From assembly GCF_001713455.1 (NCBI RefSeq), contig NZ_CP016463.1:1-64000 (forward strand): a stretch of 64,000 nt of DNA. Reading direction: 5' to 3'. Shown here piece after piece: positions 53,216-60,949 of this stretch. Position 1 is the stretch's first letter. The number at the start of each line of letters is the position of its first letter. Position numbers and translations under genes: made by a program. This DNA comes from Bosea sp. RAC05. GTDB lineage: Bacteria; Pseudomonadota; Alphaproteobacteria; Rhizobiales; Beijerinckiaceae. The notes beneath the pieces were generated by a model. It was not told the origin of the DNA, did no database searches, and worked only from the letters and a program-made list of their open reading frames with translations.

Positions 53216-54019
53216 TTAGCGACGCGGCACGATCCCTTTATCCAGGCGATCGTGCATGGCGACCCGGAACGCATCATAGACCTCGCGGATATCCGGACTT
53301 AGCCGCTGAAGAGCCGGGCCCGAGATGAAGTCCGGAACACCCCAGACTGGCTCGGCGATCGCTCCTGCGATGGCAGCCTGCGTGTCGGCGTCGTTGCCGA
53401 GAGCGATGGCGTTGCGGATCGCGTCTTCATAGGATGTCGCCTCGAACGCACAGGTCAGAGCCTCCGGGACGGAGTCGGGGCACTTCGTTTTGAACCGTGG
53501 ATAATCGGCCTTGATCTCCGACCACGAACGAGAGAGATCATAACCGGTGATCTCGGCGACCTTCTTGCGAATATCCGCAAGCTCCCAGCCTTCGAGGGCC
53601 AGAAACACCGCAGAGGCCGTCGCCACGGCACCCTTGATGCCCTCGGGATCTCCATGGGAAGGAAGCGCGCTGCGCGTCGCCAGGTCGATGGCCTGCTCCA
53701 GCGTGCCGGCGAACCAGGCGACCGGGCTGACGCGCATGGCCGAGCCGTTTCCTGTCGAGAATGCCGGCTGGCGGGCGTCATCGAGAAGCCAGGCCTTGAA
53801 GGTGCGTGAGTAGCCGGCGTCGATATGCCGGCGACCGAATTCGACGAGGGCTTCACCGAAATCACGGCCGCGGAGGCAGGCATCGGCGATTGCTGCCGTC
53901 AGCACGGTGTCGTCGGAAAACGCCGAGTCGTCGGAAAAGAGATCGAACTCCTTGGTGTTGACCGGACGGACGAACTCATAGGGCTTGCCAATCACGTCCC
54001 CGCAGATCGCGCCGAGCAT
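53216..54019 (-). CDS. ADP-ribosylglycohydrolase (DraG-like)
   Basis: Removes ADP-ribose from modified proteins or nucleic acids. MLGAICGDVIGKPYE start (GGAGAAA upstream), FSDDTVLT with the SDDT metal motif (35-38), GNGSAMRVSP, the H-x-DPEG region, and LGNDADTQAAIAGAIAE as the second metal-binding strand are all conserved. 267 aa. The frame to 54073 has 18 further codons without similarity. Possible partner of the 25503 ADP-ribosyltransferase-like protein. Confidence 0.9.
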   Translation of the reverse strand: MLGAICGDVIGKPYEFVRPVNTKEFDLFSDDSAFSDDTVLTAAIADACLRGRDFGEALVEFGRRHIDAGYSRTFKAWLLDDARQPAFSTGNGSAMRVSPVAWFAGTLEQAIDLATRSALPSHGDPEGIKGAVATASAVFLALEGWELADIRKKVAEITGYDLSRSWSEIKADYPRFKTKCPDSVPEALTCAFEATSYEDAIRNAIALGNDADTQAAIAGAIAEPVWGVPDFISGPALQRLSPDIREVYDAFRVAMHDRLDKGIVPRR

Positions 54020-54151
54020 GATGTTTCTCCAGTCACGGACGAACGAATCGAATCTCCAGACGTTATCCACCAATAAGGATAGGGCAACGTTTCCTGCTGT
54101 CGCCGGCAGAGAATATGATTAACGAATCGTTTCCGGGTCGGGAGATCCTTG

Positions 54152-54436
54152 ATGGCTGCGCATGACACCCCGGTCGCTCCTGAGAGCGAAGAGAAACTAG
54201 ATGGACTGGCGCTGCTCTCGGGCCTCATGGCTCTGGCTACGTTCAGCTGGACGGTCGTTCCCATGCTGGCACTGGGTGTCTTCGCCGCAATCGGGCTCGC
54301 TTTCGGCGAAATCGAACTGGTTCTCGGGGTGGGCGGGTTGATCAAGCAGCATGCCTGGGCGGTTGCTGGGTCGCTTGGGCTGATGTCCGTGGCCTCCGCG
54401 ATGGCCGTCTGTTTCGTCGCGGGCGCCACTCGATAA
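54152..54436 (+). CDS. Small membrane protein, 94 aa
   Basis: GGAG seven bases before the ATG; CGAATCGTTT at 54123-54132 lies 20 bases upstream. Two hydrophobic helices (about 32-52 and 69-90, LGLMSVASAMAVCFVAG) follow an acidic N-terminus. Function unknown. Confidence 0.65.
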   Translation: MAAHDTPVAPESEEKLDGLALLSGLMALATFSWTVVPMLALGVFAAIGLAFGEIELVLGVGGLIKQHAWAVAGSLGLMSVASAMAVCFVAGATR

Positions 54437-54540
54437 GCATTTGGCATCTGAGGTCACCATGCTTCTGGATCATACCAGCAATCCTGCGCGCTGCCTTTGA
54501 TCCTTGCCGGACGTGCCCGTAGGCTCCGCGGCATCACGAA

Positions 54541-54622
54541 TCGCAGGGGCACACGCCCCTTCCCTTCATCGCCAGACTGAACGCATGGGCGCACCCCGTG
54601 CGCGGAGCCGTTTTTGCCCATG
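54541..54622 (+). promoter_or_regulatory. Structured leader of the DUF1127 gene hiding its start codon
   Basis: AGGGGC/GCCCCT hairpin (54545-54560), then CATGGGC (54584-54590) complementary to GCCCATG (54616-54622), which contains the ATG at 54620. Between them lies GCGCACCCCGTGCGC and a TTTTT run. Both a start-blocking stem and an intrinsic terminator are possible, as in attenuators and RNA thermometers. A TTGATC...GTAGGCTCC pair lies upstream. Confidence 0.55.
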
Positions 54623-54922
54623 TTCCTCGCCAACCTCATTCATCTTGCCCGTAAGGCCGCCCTCGGCATCAAGGCACACCTCACCTTCCACCGCACGACC
54701 CGCGAGCTGACTGGTCTGAGCGACCATACGCTTCGCGACATCGGTATCAGCCGCATCGACATCCAGTCGATCGCCCGAGCAGCCGCCCTGAAAGCCACAC
54801 GGCCATCGCCGGCCGCGGCCGCTTCGCGACAGATCGCATCGGCGCACGATCTCTCCGGCGGCGCCAAGCCTGCCACTCTCCTGGCGCTGAACGACGACGC
54901 TCCCCGCCAGATGGCGAGCTGA
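54620..54922 (+). CDS. DUF1127 protein
   Basis: 100 residues. ELTGLSDHTLRDIGISRIDI (about 31-50) is the DUF1127 core (often LSDRxLxDIGIxRxxI). DUF1127 proteins in Alphaproteobacteria are small Arg-rich regulators tied to RNA turnover and to phosphate or carbon metabolism. The C-terminal 40 residues are Ala/Pro-rich and unlike the compact family members. The leader has the hairpins described separately. Confidence 0.85.
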   Translation: MFLANLIHLARKAALGIKAHLTFHRTTRELTGLSDHTLRDIGISRIDIQSIARAAALKATRPSPAAAASRQIASAHDLSGGAKPATLLALNDDAPRQMAS

Positions 54923-54925
54923 GGC

Positions 54926-55210
54926 TCACAACGGCCCGGATTGGCGCTCATCGAGCGCCACCTGGTATCCCTTTCGCTTTTTCCGGGCGAGCCAGGTCTC
55001 CAGAGAGCACTGGGCTTGAGCCGCGCCCGGAAACAAATCGAGACGCCTGCGACAGCTTGAGCCCAGGCGGCCCCATTCGCGCACCAGCGCGACATCGTCG
55101 TCGAAGAGCGTCGGCTCGACACTCAAAACGTAGAACCGTTTCATGTTGATCGCCGGATCTCGGCGCTCCAGAACGACCAACAACTGCACTTGAGAACATG
55201 ACTGGGACAT
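54926..55210 (-). CDS. Stand-alone WGR-domain protein
   Basis: Start MSQSCSQVQLLVVLERRD at 55210. NMKRFYVLSVEPTLFDDDVALVREWGRLGS with the later KRKGYQ is the WGR domain, found in PARP-like and helicase-like proteins and alone in Rhizobiales. WGR may bind nucleic acids. A perfect-armed palindrome lies between this gene and the divergent DUF262 gene. 94 aa. Confidence 0.82.
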   Translation of the reverse strand: MSQSCSQVQLLVVLERRDPAINMKRFYVLSVEPTLFDDDVALVREWGRLGSSCRRRLDLFPGAAQAQCSLETWLARKKRKGYQVALDERQSGPL

Positions 55211-55251
55211 GCGCGATCCTGGTCCGCGCGTCGCATCTGGGTCCAACGCAT

Positions 55252-55266
55252 TTCGTGAATCACGAA
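55252..55266. promoter_or_regulatory. 15-bp palindrome and half-site, WGR / DUF262 intergenic
   Basis: TTCGTGA-A-TCACGAA has perfect 7-bp arms; TGATTCACG at about 55275-55283 repeats half of it. The position between divergent genes fits an operator, and the GANTC core would be a CcrM site. Confidence 0.55.
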
Positions 55267-55437
55267 GTCGCTTTTGATTCACGCTGCAAATGGGTCGCGT
55301 AGGCTGATGTCGAACCTGCGCGCTATCGTGGATCTGCGAATTGAGTCGTGGATCGGAGCGATCCTGCACCCATTAGCGGTTATGACTTGCGGCAGCCTGC
55401 GCTACCGTTCCCGTGAACTAACCCGAGGAGGATCGCG

Positions 55438-56010
55438 ATGGCTTGGCCCAAGAGAATGCTCGATGGCATCGTCCGTCAGTGGTCGCTCGATACCCTCTAT
55501 GACCGTCGCGAGCGTTTCATCGAGAACTTCGAGGACCGGACGAGAGGCACTCCACCTGGGCAACAGTGGCTGATGGGCTATGTCATCCCGCCATTCCAGC
55601 GCCCGATCGTCTGGGACGAGGAGCGGTGTGTCCGTCTGGTCGAGTCGGCGATCCTCGGGCTCGGTATCGGGTCCTGGGTCTACAACGTCACGGACGACCT
55701 GCCGGGCTGCAAGAATGGCGAGATGCACCTTTGGCTGCTCGACGGTCAGCAGCGGCTCCACGCCTTCGATCGCTACTTCGACGATGCCTTTCCCGTGTTC
55801 GGATCGCGTTGGTCAGAGACACCGCGGCGCGACCAGGTCAGGTTGCTCAACAACACCATGTTCCCAGCGATCGAGACGCGTCATTCCGATGAGCGCATCC
55901 TGCGCGAGATCTATGACCGGATGAACTTCGGCGGGGTCGCACACACTGCCGACCAGCGCGCGGTTCCCGACGATGAGGAGCCTTTGGCGACGATGGGCCT
56001 CGGGCGCTAA
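55438..56010 (+). CDS. DUF262 (GmrSD/ParB-like) protein, short
   Basis: 190 residues after GAGGAGG. IPPFQRPIVWDEERCVRLVESAILGL and LLDGQQRLHAFDRYF are the DUF262 ParB-like nuclease core (QR-W and DGQQR). LREIYDRMNFGGV near the C-terminus fits. It lacks the long C-terminal HNH domain (DUF1524) of GmrSD restriction proteins, so it is a short form; many are of unknown role. Confidence 0.83.
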   Translation: MAWPKRMLDGIVRQWSLDTLYDRRERFIENFEDRTRGTPPGQQWLMGYVIPPFQRPIVWDEERCVRLVESAILGLGIGSWVYNVTDDLPGCKNGEMHLWLLDGQQRLHAFDRYFDDAFPVFGSRWSETPRRDQVRLLNNTMFPAIETRHSDERILREIYDRMNFGGVAHTADQRAVPDDEEPLATMGLGR

Positions 56011-56099
56011 CCCACCCCGTCAGTGGCCGATCGCGTTTGTGCTATGCGTCCACGCGCGGTTGGATAGGCTCAATCAGATTCACGGAGCCTTGCCTTCCT

Positions 56100-57965
56100 A
56101 TGTCCCAGCCGACCGCCGAGCGCCGCGCCCTGCGCATGCATCCCAAACTGCTTTGGGATGTCATCACCAAGCAGGCGGGGACCATCGAGAAGGCTATCCT
56201 CGAAGGCGTGATGAATTCCGTCGACGCAGGAGCGACAAAGGTCGAAGTGACCTTGACAGAGGATAGATTTACCCTCAAGGATGATGGCAAGGGATTTGTC
56301 GGTAGAGACGAGATCGAGAATTTCTTCGAAACTTTCGGCCACCCACATGAAGAAGGCGATGCAACATATGGCCGCTTCCGCATGGGAAGGGGGCAGATGA
56401 TGGCATTCGGCCGCAACTTGTGGTTGAGCAATACCTTCCGCATGCTTGTCGATATTAAGCCACAGGAGGGCAATTTCTCTGCGGCGGGCGGCGGTCTTCT
56501 GTATGAACTCCAGACCTTGGATGAGAGCCATCCCGGCTGTGAGATCACCGTCGACCTGTATGAGAAGCTCCTGCCGAGTCAGCTCAACACCTGCATCCGC
56601 GAGCTCGGCGAGTACGTTCGCTACACCCAGATCCCGGTGCTTCTGAACGGGAAGCAGATCAACGTCCTGCCGTCCGAATACCAGAAGTGGACGCATGACA
56701 CGCCCGAGGCTTATATGGAGCTGAAGGACGTCAATCACCTGACCGTCTATAATCTCGGCGTCCTCGTCGCCCGCATCCCCAGCTACAGCTATGGCGGAGT
56801 CGGCGGCATCATCGTGTCGAAGAAGCCGCTGACCGTTAACTTCGCAAGAAATCAAGTCCTGAGTTCTTGCCCTACCATGAAGAAGATCTCGGAAACGCTC
56901 CGCAGTGTCGCTGGAATTCAGCGCAAGTCCAAGGCGCGGCTGACCGACGCCGATCGGGAGGCCATGGCCGAGGAGCTGGTCGCCGGGCAGCTCGATCTGA
57001 CCAGCATGGTCGAGGCGAAGCTCATCACCGATGTGATGGGCAATCATGTGCCCGTGAAGCGCCTGGTGGAGCTGCACGGCTACAACAATCGGGTCTCCTA
57101 CTCCCCGATAGGCGAGCGCAAGGCGGAGCGTGTTCACAACACCACCGCGATGTTCGTGGTTGGAACGCCCACGCTCGACCGCTTCGGCGTCAAGAACACG
57201 GAAGACCTCTACGCGAAGATCTCGAAGGCGATGGCCGCGAAGTCTGGCTACAACCCCAAAGCGGACACCTATCACCAGGCGCGCTACGGAACGCCAGAAT
57301 ATGACGCGATCCGCTTCGTTGCGTCCCAGGGTTCGATCTCTCACCGCGATCCGTCCGAGTTCGCGAAGTACATGTCGGACGACTATGAGACCGTCGACGA
57401 CAAGAAGCTCTCGAAGTTCGAGAAGGTCGCGCTTCAGGCCCTCCAGTCCGCTGCCCATGCCATGTACGTCTCGCTCTCGCAGCAGGTCGGGTTCGCCGAC
57501 TCCATTCCGATCGATTTCAGCAAGAACCGCTGGCAGGGACGCCGGATCCGCATCGGGGAATCGGACGCAGCCAATGGCTGGACCGACGGCAGCGAGAATA
57601 TCTGGATCAATAAAAACCTTGTTCCGTTAGTAAAAGAAGGTTATTCCGGGTGGGCAAGGCTCGCGGGACTTATATTGCACGAGTATATGCACGGTGAGCC
57701 CGATACGAAATCTCACGTTCATGATGAAGGATTCTATCGATTAGTCCATGATCTTGCTCTTAGCACGCCGGTTCTTGGTGTCGCGATCAAGGAAATCGAG
57801 GCCTCTCTTTTCCGTCAGGCCAAGGCGAACAAGGGCATGCTCACCGACCATCAGGCCAAGAAAGCCGATCGCATCGAGACGATCAGGCGCAAGGGCATCC
57901 CGATCGAAATGCCTGGCCATGAGCCGGTCGACGAGCCGGACTTGGCCCTCGCCCCTTCGATGTAA
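56100..57965 (+). CDS. GHKL-type ATPase fused to an HExxH metallopeptidase-like domain
   Basis: 621 residues. N-terminal GHKL ATPase: N-box EGVMNSVDAG (35-44), DDGKGF (61-66), GRFRMGRGQ (G2, about 99-107). The middle part follows phage ATP-binding proteins. Near the end LAGLILHEYMHGEPDTKSHVHDEGFY carries HEYMH (527-531) with downstream His as possible third zinc ligand. Unlike MutL or Hsp90, the two are in one chain. AT-shifted codon patches lie at the motifs. Start at 56100; ends LALAPSM. Confidence 0.78.
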   Translation: MSQPTAERRALRMHPKLLWDVITKQAGTIEKAILEGVMNSVDAGATKVEVTLTEDRFTLKDDGKGFVGRDEIENFFETFGHPHEEGDATYGRFRMGRGQMMAFGRNLWLSNTFRMLVDIKPQEGNFSAAGGGLLYELQTLDESHPGCEITVDLYEKLLPSQLNTCIRELGEYVRYTQIPVLLNGKQINVLPSEYQKWTHDTPEAYMELKDVNHLTVYNLGVLVARIPSYSYGGVGGIIVSKKPLTVNFARNQVLSSCPTMKKISETLRSVAGIQRKSKARLTDADREAMAEELVAGQLDLTSMVEAKLITDVMGNHVPVKRLVELHGYNNRVSYSPIGERKAERVHNTTAMFVVGTPTLDRFGVKNTEDLYAKISKAMAAKSGYNPKADTYHQARYGTPEYDAIRFVASQGSISHRDPSEFAKYMSDDYETVDDKKLSKFEKVALQALQSAAHAMYVSLSQQVGFADSIPIDFSKNRWQGRRIRIGESDAANGWTDGSENIWINKNLVPLVKEGYSGWARLAGLILHEYMHGEPDTKSHVHDEGFYRLVHDLALSTPVLGVAIKEIEASLFRQAKANKGMLTDHQAKKADRIETIRRKGIPIEMPGHEPVDEPDLALAPSM

Positions 57966-57971
57966 ACGAGA

Positions 57972-57995
57972 ACGGCGCCCATCGGGCGCCGTTTC
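57972..57995 (+). terminator. Intrinsic terminator after the GHKL gene
   Basis: ACGGCGCCC/GGGCGCCGT perfect 9-bp stem with loop ATC, followed by TTCTGC. Confidence 0.75.
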
Positions 57996-58046
57996 TGCAT
58001 TCGGGCCATGGCCCCGATAGGTGATCCCAACTGATACCAGATGGTA

Positions 58047-58298
58047 TCATATCATATCGCAATCTCTCGGTGCCGTGGGTGCGAACGTCGGCTCGGGTGT
58101 CGTGTCGCGATCGAGCGCCTCCAGAGCCTCGAAAGCCCTCTGGGTGTTCGCCCAGAGCTCGTCCATCTCTTGGTCGGTCGGCTTGGGACGGCGCTGGCCG
58201 GGGCCGCCGGCCCGGATCCCGACAGCCATCAGAGTCGTCCGGATCGCTGTCAGCTCGGCCTTGAGAGCGTCGAGAGGTGGGTTTGGTCCTGGTTCCAT
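58047..58298 (-). CDS. Small unknown protein, 83 aa
   Basis: GAGGG upstream of the ATG at 58298. Acidic, helical (MDELWANTQRAFEALEALDRD), ending in a Pro/Thr stretch (TTPEPTFAPTAP) and DCDMI. Third gene of the leftward run after the 59939 gene. Function unknown. Confidence 0.6.
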   Translation of the reverse strand: MEPGPNPPLDALKAELTAIRTTLMAVGIRAGGPGQRRPKPTDQEMDELWANTQRAFEALEALDRDTTPEPTFAPTAPRDCDMI

Positions 58299-58337
58299 GG
58301 CTTTGCCCTCATGAAGGTGGCGGACCCGCCCTCCCCT

Positions 58338-59939
58338 TCAGAAGCTTGGGCAGGCCAGATCCTCGTCGATCAGTTCGTCTTCGTCTCGTCGTCCTGCGAG
58401 CTCAGCGACTTCTCCCGCGTCTCTGCGAGCGTCACCAGCTCCGACAGAAAGCCCTTCACCTGCTCGGGGCCTGCCGCGTCCAGCGTGCGCTGGAACTCGA
58501 TCTCGTTGCGATCCGACGTCGAGATCGGCGTCGAGGATGGCTTGGATGCGGTCATGGTCTGCTCCTTCGCGCTTTGCCATGTCAGCCATGGCCTCGTCAT
58601 AGCTCACGTTCAGCTCGCCGACCTTGCGGCCGGCAAGATGGTCCCAGGCAGCCTTCTCTTCATACCACAGCACCGCCTGCAGTGTCGTCGCATCGAGATC
58701 GAGCCCGTTGCCGTGCAAGATCTCCAGAGCCCTGGTCACCACGCTCCGGATCCACCGCCTCTCGCCCCCGCTTCCGGGAGCATCGACACTGGACCCCAGC
58801 GATTTGACAATCGACTCCGCAGCCCCTGGCCAATCGAGCTCGGATTTGAGCTTGGACAGGGAAGGATTGTCATATCCTGCCCGAGCTAACGCCCGCCTAT
58901 TCCGTTCCCAACAATTCGCCAGATCACGACAGAGATTGAGCAGGTCCTCGTCAACCAGGTCGGGGATGTCGGAGCCCGCGATGCGGAAGCCCTCCTCGGC
59001 CATAACGGCAGCCATGGGGTTCGCGTCCAGGCTTCGTGAGAGGCGCTCCTTCTGAACGTCGCTGACCGATGCTTTCATCAGCCGGCCCGTGTAGCGCCCG
59101 AAGGTTCTCGTGAACCACATGTCGAAGGTGGGGACGTCTTTTGCACCCAAGAGGCTGGCTAGAAATGCCCCACCGATTTTCGGGCCGAAGACCATCGAGC
59201 CGTAGACGGTTTCATCCGCCAGTTCGACACCGGAAATCCGCATGCCGTTGTTGGCGCCGGCGGCGCGCAGCTCGGACATCTTGAACTTGCTCAGGAAGAA
59301 CGCCCGCAGGCGATCGAGATCTCCGTCGACCACGTCGAGGAGCTGGTTGAACCGACCCAGGTTGTTGAAGATCGACAGCCCCTTGGCGCCGTAGCCCTTG
59401 GGGATGAACCGACCATGGGCAAGGAACCCGCGGTACTGCTCGATGGCATACCGCATGTTCTCCTGGACGGTGTTGTTCTGGCTCGTGATGGCCATGGCGC
59501 TGAACAGGACGGTGCGGGCCTGCTCGCTCGTGCGAATGGCGCAGTGGCCCAGCGCCGCGGCCGCTCCGTCATTGATCAGTTCGGGGTGCAGGATGCCTGC
59601 GAGCAACTCGGCGCGGCGCAAAGCGTCCGAGTACCAGGTCAGGGCGTTCTTGGTCCCCTGCCGCATCACAGCGTGATACGTCTCGAAGGCCATCATGCGG
59701 GCGATGCGCTCGTCCGTGACGGGATCAGGCCCGGCAATGGCCTGGCCTCCCAGATCGGCAAGCGAGCGCTTCAGCAGGAAGCGCGAGACGTCGCTGTTGG
59801 TTTGCAGTCCGCGAACGGGGCGCGCGTCGTCGCCAACCCAACGGCCGATGTTGACCCTTGGCATCGGGGGCAGACGAAGAGAAACCCGGCGACGGGGCCG
59901 CCGGGTCTCGGTTTCATTCAATCTCGAATCGTCGTTCAT
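58338..59939 (-). CDS. Unknown protein with GPK...F helical region; possible 3' over-extension
   Basis: 533 residues from the ATG at 59939 (GTG at 59963 possible). Residues about 230-270 include YGSMVFGPKIGGAFLASLLG and TFDMWFTRTFGRYTGRLM, resembling the GPK-F-NL-G...T-D-W motif of DUF7178-like, helix-hairpin-helix-like phage and plasmid proteins. After about residue 470 the frame runs over the 58370 gene and reads poorly (RAGEGLSVGAGDARRDAGE), so the natural end may lie earlier or a frameshift exists. Confidence 0.68.
   Translation of the reverse strand: MNDDSRLNETETRRPRRRVSLRLPPMPRVNIGRWVGDDARPVRGLQTNSDVSRFLLKRSLADLGGQAIAGPDPVTDERIARMMAFETYHAVMRQGTKNALTWYSDALRRAELLAGILHPELINDGAAAALGHCAIRTSEQARTVLFSAMAITSQNNTVQENMRYAIEQYRGFLAHGRFIPKGYGAKGLSIFNNLGRFNQLLDVVDGDLDRLRAFFLSKFKMSELRAAGANNGMRISGVELADETVYGSMVFGPKIGGAFLASLLGAKDVPTFDMWFTRTFGRYTGRLMKASVSDVQKERLSRSLDANPMAAVMAEEGFRIAGSDIPDLVDEDLLNLCRDLANCWERNRRALARAGYDNPSLSKLKSELDWPGAAESIVKSLGSSVDAPGSGGERRWIRSVVTRALEILHGNGLDLDATTLQAVLWYEEKAAWDHLAGRKVGELNVSYDEAMADMAKREGADHDRIQAILDADLDVGSQRDRVPAHAGRGRPRAGEGLSVGAGDARRDAGEVAELAGRRDEDELIDEDLACPSF
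58370..58555 (-). CDS. Small protein nested out of frame in the 58338 gene
   Basis: 61 residues from an ATG with AAGGAG seven bases upstream. Most codons end in G or C, whereas the overlapping frame of the larger gene does not show this, so this is the selected frame here. EIEFQRTLDAAGPEQVKGFLSELVTLAETRE is helical, with a hydrophilic Ser/Thr N-terminus and DDETKTN end. Function unknown; it could be the true downstream partner gene. Confidence 0.6.
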   Translation of the reverse strand: MTASKPSSTPISTSDRNEIEFQRTLDAAGPEQVKGFLSELVTLAETREKSLSSQDDETKTN

Positions 59940-60001
59940 GCCAGGCCCGGTCACGTCATCCACAGGATGAACCTGTCACGAACCCAAGAAAGGAACGCGC
60001 A

Positions 60002-60949
60002 TCAATCCTGAAGCGACAGGAAGCGCTTGGTCTGGATCCCGCGCAGACGCTCCATCCGCTTCAGGTCCGCTTCCGTCAGCCGGATGGCGGAGTGAGCCCA
60101 CAGATCGGTCACGTCATAGAGCTCCTGGATGGTCAGGGGCGTGACACGGCGCCGAACGTCGTTGATCGAGCAGCGGAAGAAGTGGTCACGCGCACTCGCC
60201 TTGCGCACCAGATCGCGCACATAGTCCATGCTGGTACCGGGATCGACGAGTTCGTCGACGAGGCCCATGTCATGCAGCTGCTCGGCGGTGAAGATGTCGC
60301 CCTTGAGCATCATGTTGTAGGCCAGCGCACCGTTCAGGTGCCGCGACAGCAGGCTGAAGGCGCCCATGCCAGGGAACAGGCCGAAGATGGCCTCGGGCAG
60401 TCCGAGCTTGGTCCCGCGCTCGGCGATCAGAAGATTGCACGAGCGCGCCGACTCCAGTCCGCCGCCCAGCGCATCGCCAGCAACGACGGAGATCGTCACG
60501 CAGGGCATGTCGAGGCTCGTCCACATCGCGTGAATGAGGTCGCAGCTGCGGCGGGCATAGGCGCGCAGGCCCTCGACGTCGTTGCGCCGGATCTTGTCGG
60601 AAAGCACCTCGAGGTTGCCACCGAGGTTGAAGACGCCCTTCCGGGCGCTCGACAGGACGAGAAACTTCAGCGGCTCCGCACCGGTGTGCTGACCGAACGC
60701 CTTGGCGACGTCGATGATCTCCTGCATCTCGCCGATCATCTGCGGCGTGAAGCTCGGGAGCCCGGTGCCGATCATCGAGCACCAGAGGGTGCCTGTCTCG
60801 GGGTCGTAATGGGCGGCCATGTCGACGAAATCGCGGGTCACGCCGGCAATCGCCGACGCGAAGTCCTGACCGATCTCCTGGTCCAGAACCGAGGGCATGA
60901 TCACGCCGGCGTCTGCGATGATCGCGGCGCTCTTTTCCAACACGTCCAT
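60002..60949 (-). CDS. RpfF-like crotonase, candidate DSF signal synthase
   Basis: Enoyl-CoA hydratase/isomerase family. From the ATG at 60949 (AGGGGGCC before it) 315 residues. GVFNLGGNLEVLS, VTISVVAGDALGGGLESARSCNLLIAERGTKLGLPEAIFGLFPGMGAFSLLSR and TAEQLHDMGLVDELVD follow RpfF closely; Glu166 and Glu186 are 20 residues apart, as are the catalytic pair of RpfF. RpfF makes cis-2-unsaturated fatty acids used in quorum sensing. No rpfC, rpfG or rpfR adjoins. A plain beta-oxidation hydratase is the alternative. Confidence 0.8.
   Translation of the reverse strand: MDVLEKSAAIIADAGVIMPSVLDQEIGQDFASAIAGVTRDFVDMAAHYDPETGTLWCSMIGTGLPSFTPQMIGEMQEIIDVAKAFGQHTGAEPLKFLVLSSARKGVFNLGGNLEVLSDKIRRNDVEGLRAYARRSCDLIHAMWTSLDMPCVTISVVAGDALGGGLESARSCNLLIAERGTKLGLPEAIFGLFPGMGAFSLLSRHLNGALAYNMMLKGDIFTAEQLHDMGLVDELVDPGTSMDYVRDLVRKASARDHFFRCSINDVRRRVTPLTIQELYDVTDLWAHSAIRLTEADLKRMERLRGIQTKRFLSLQD

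Noticed and set aside
56070..57458. - strand open frame opposite the GHKL gene
   Set aside because: Covers the GHKL motifs on the other strand; RxG/LxL-rich shadow.
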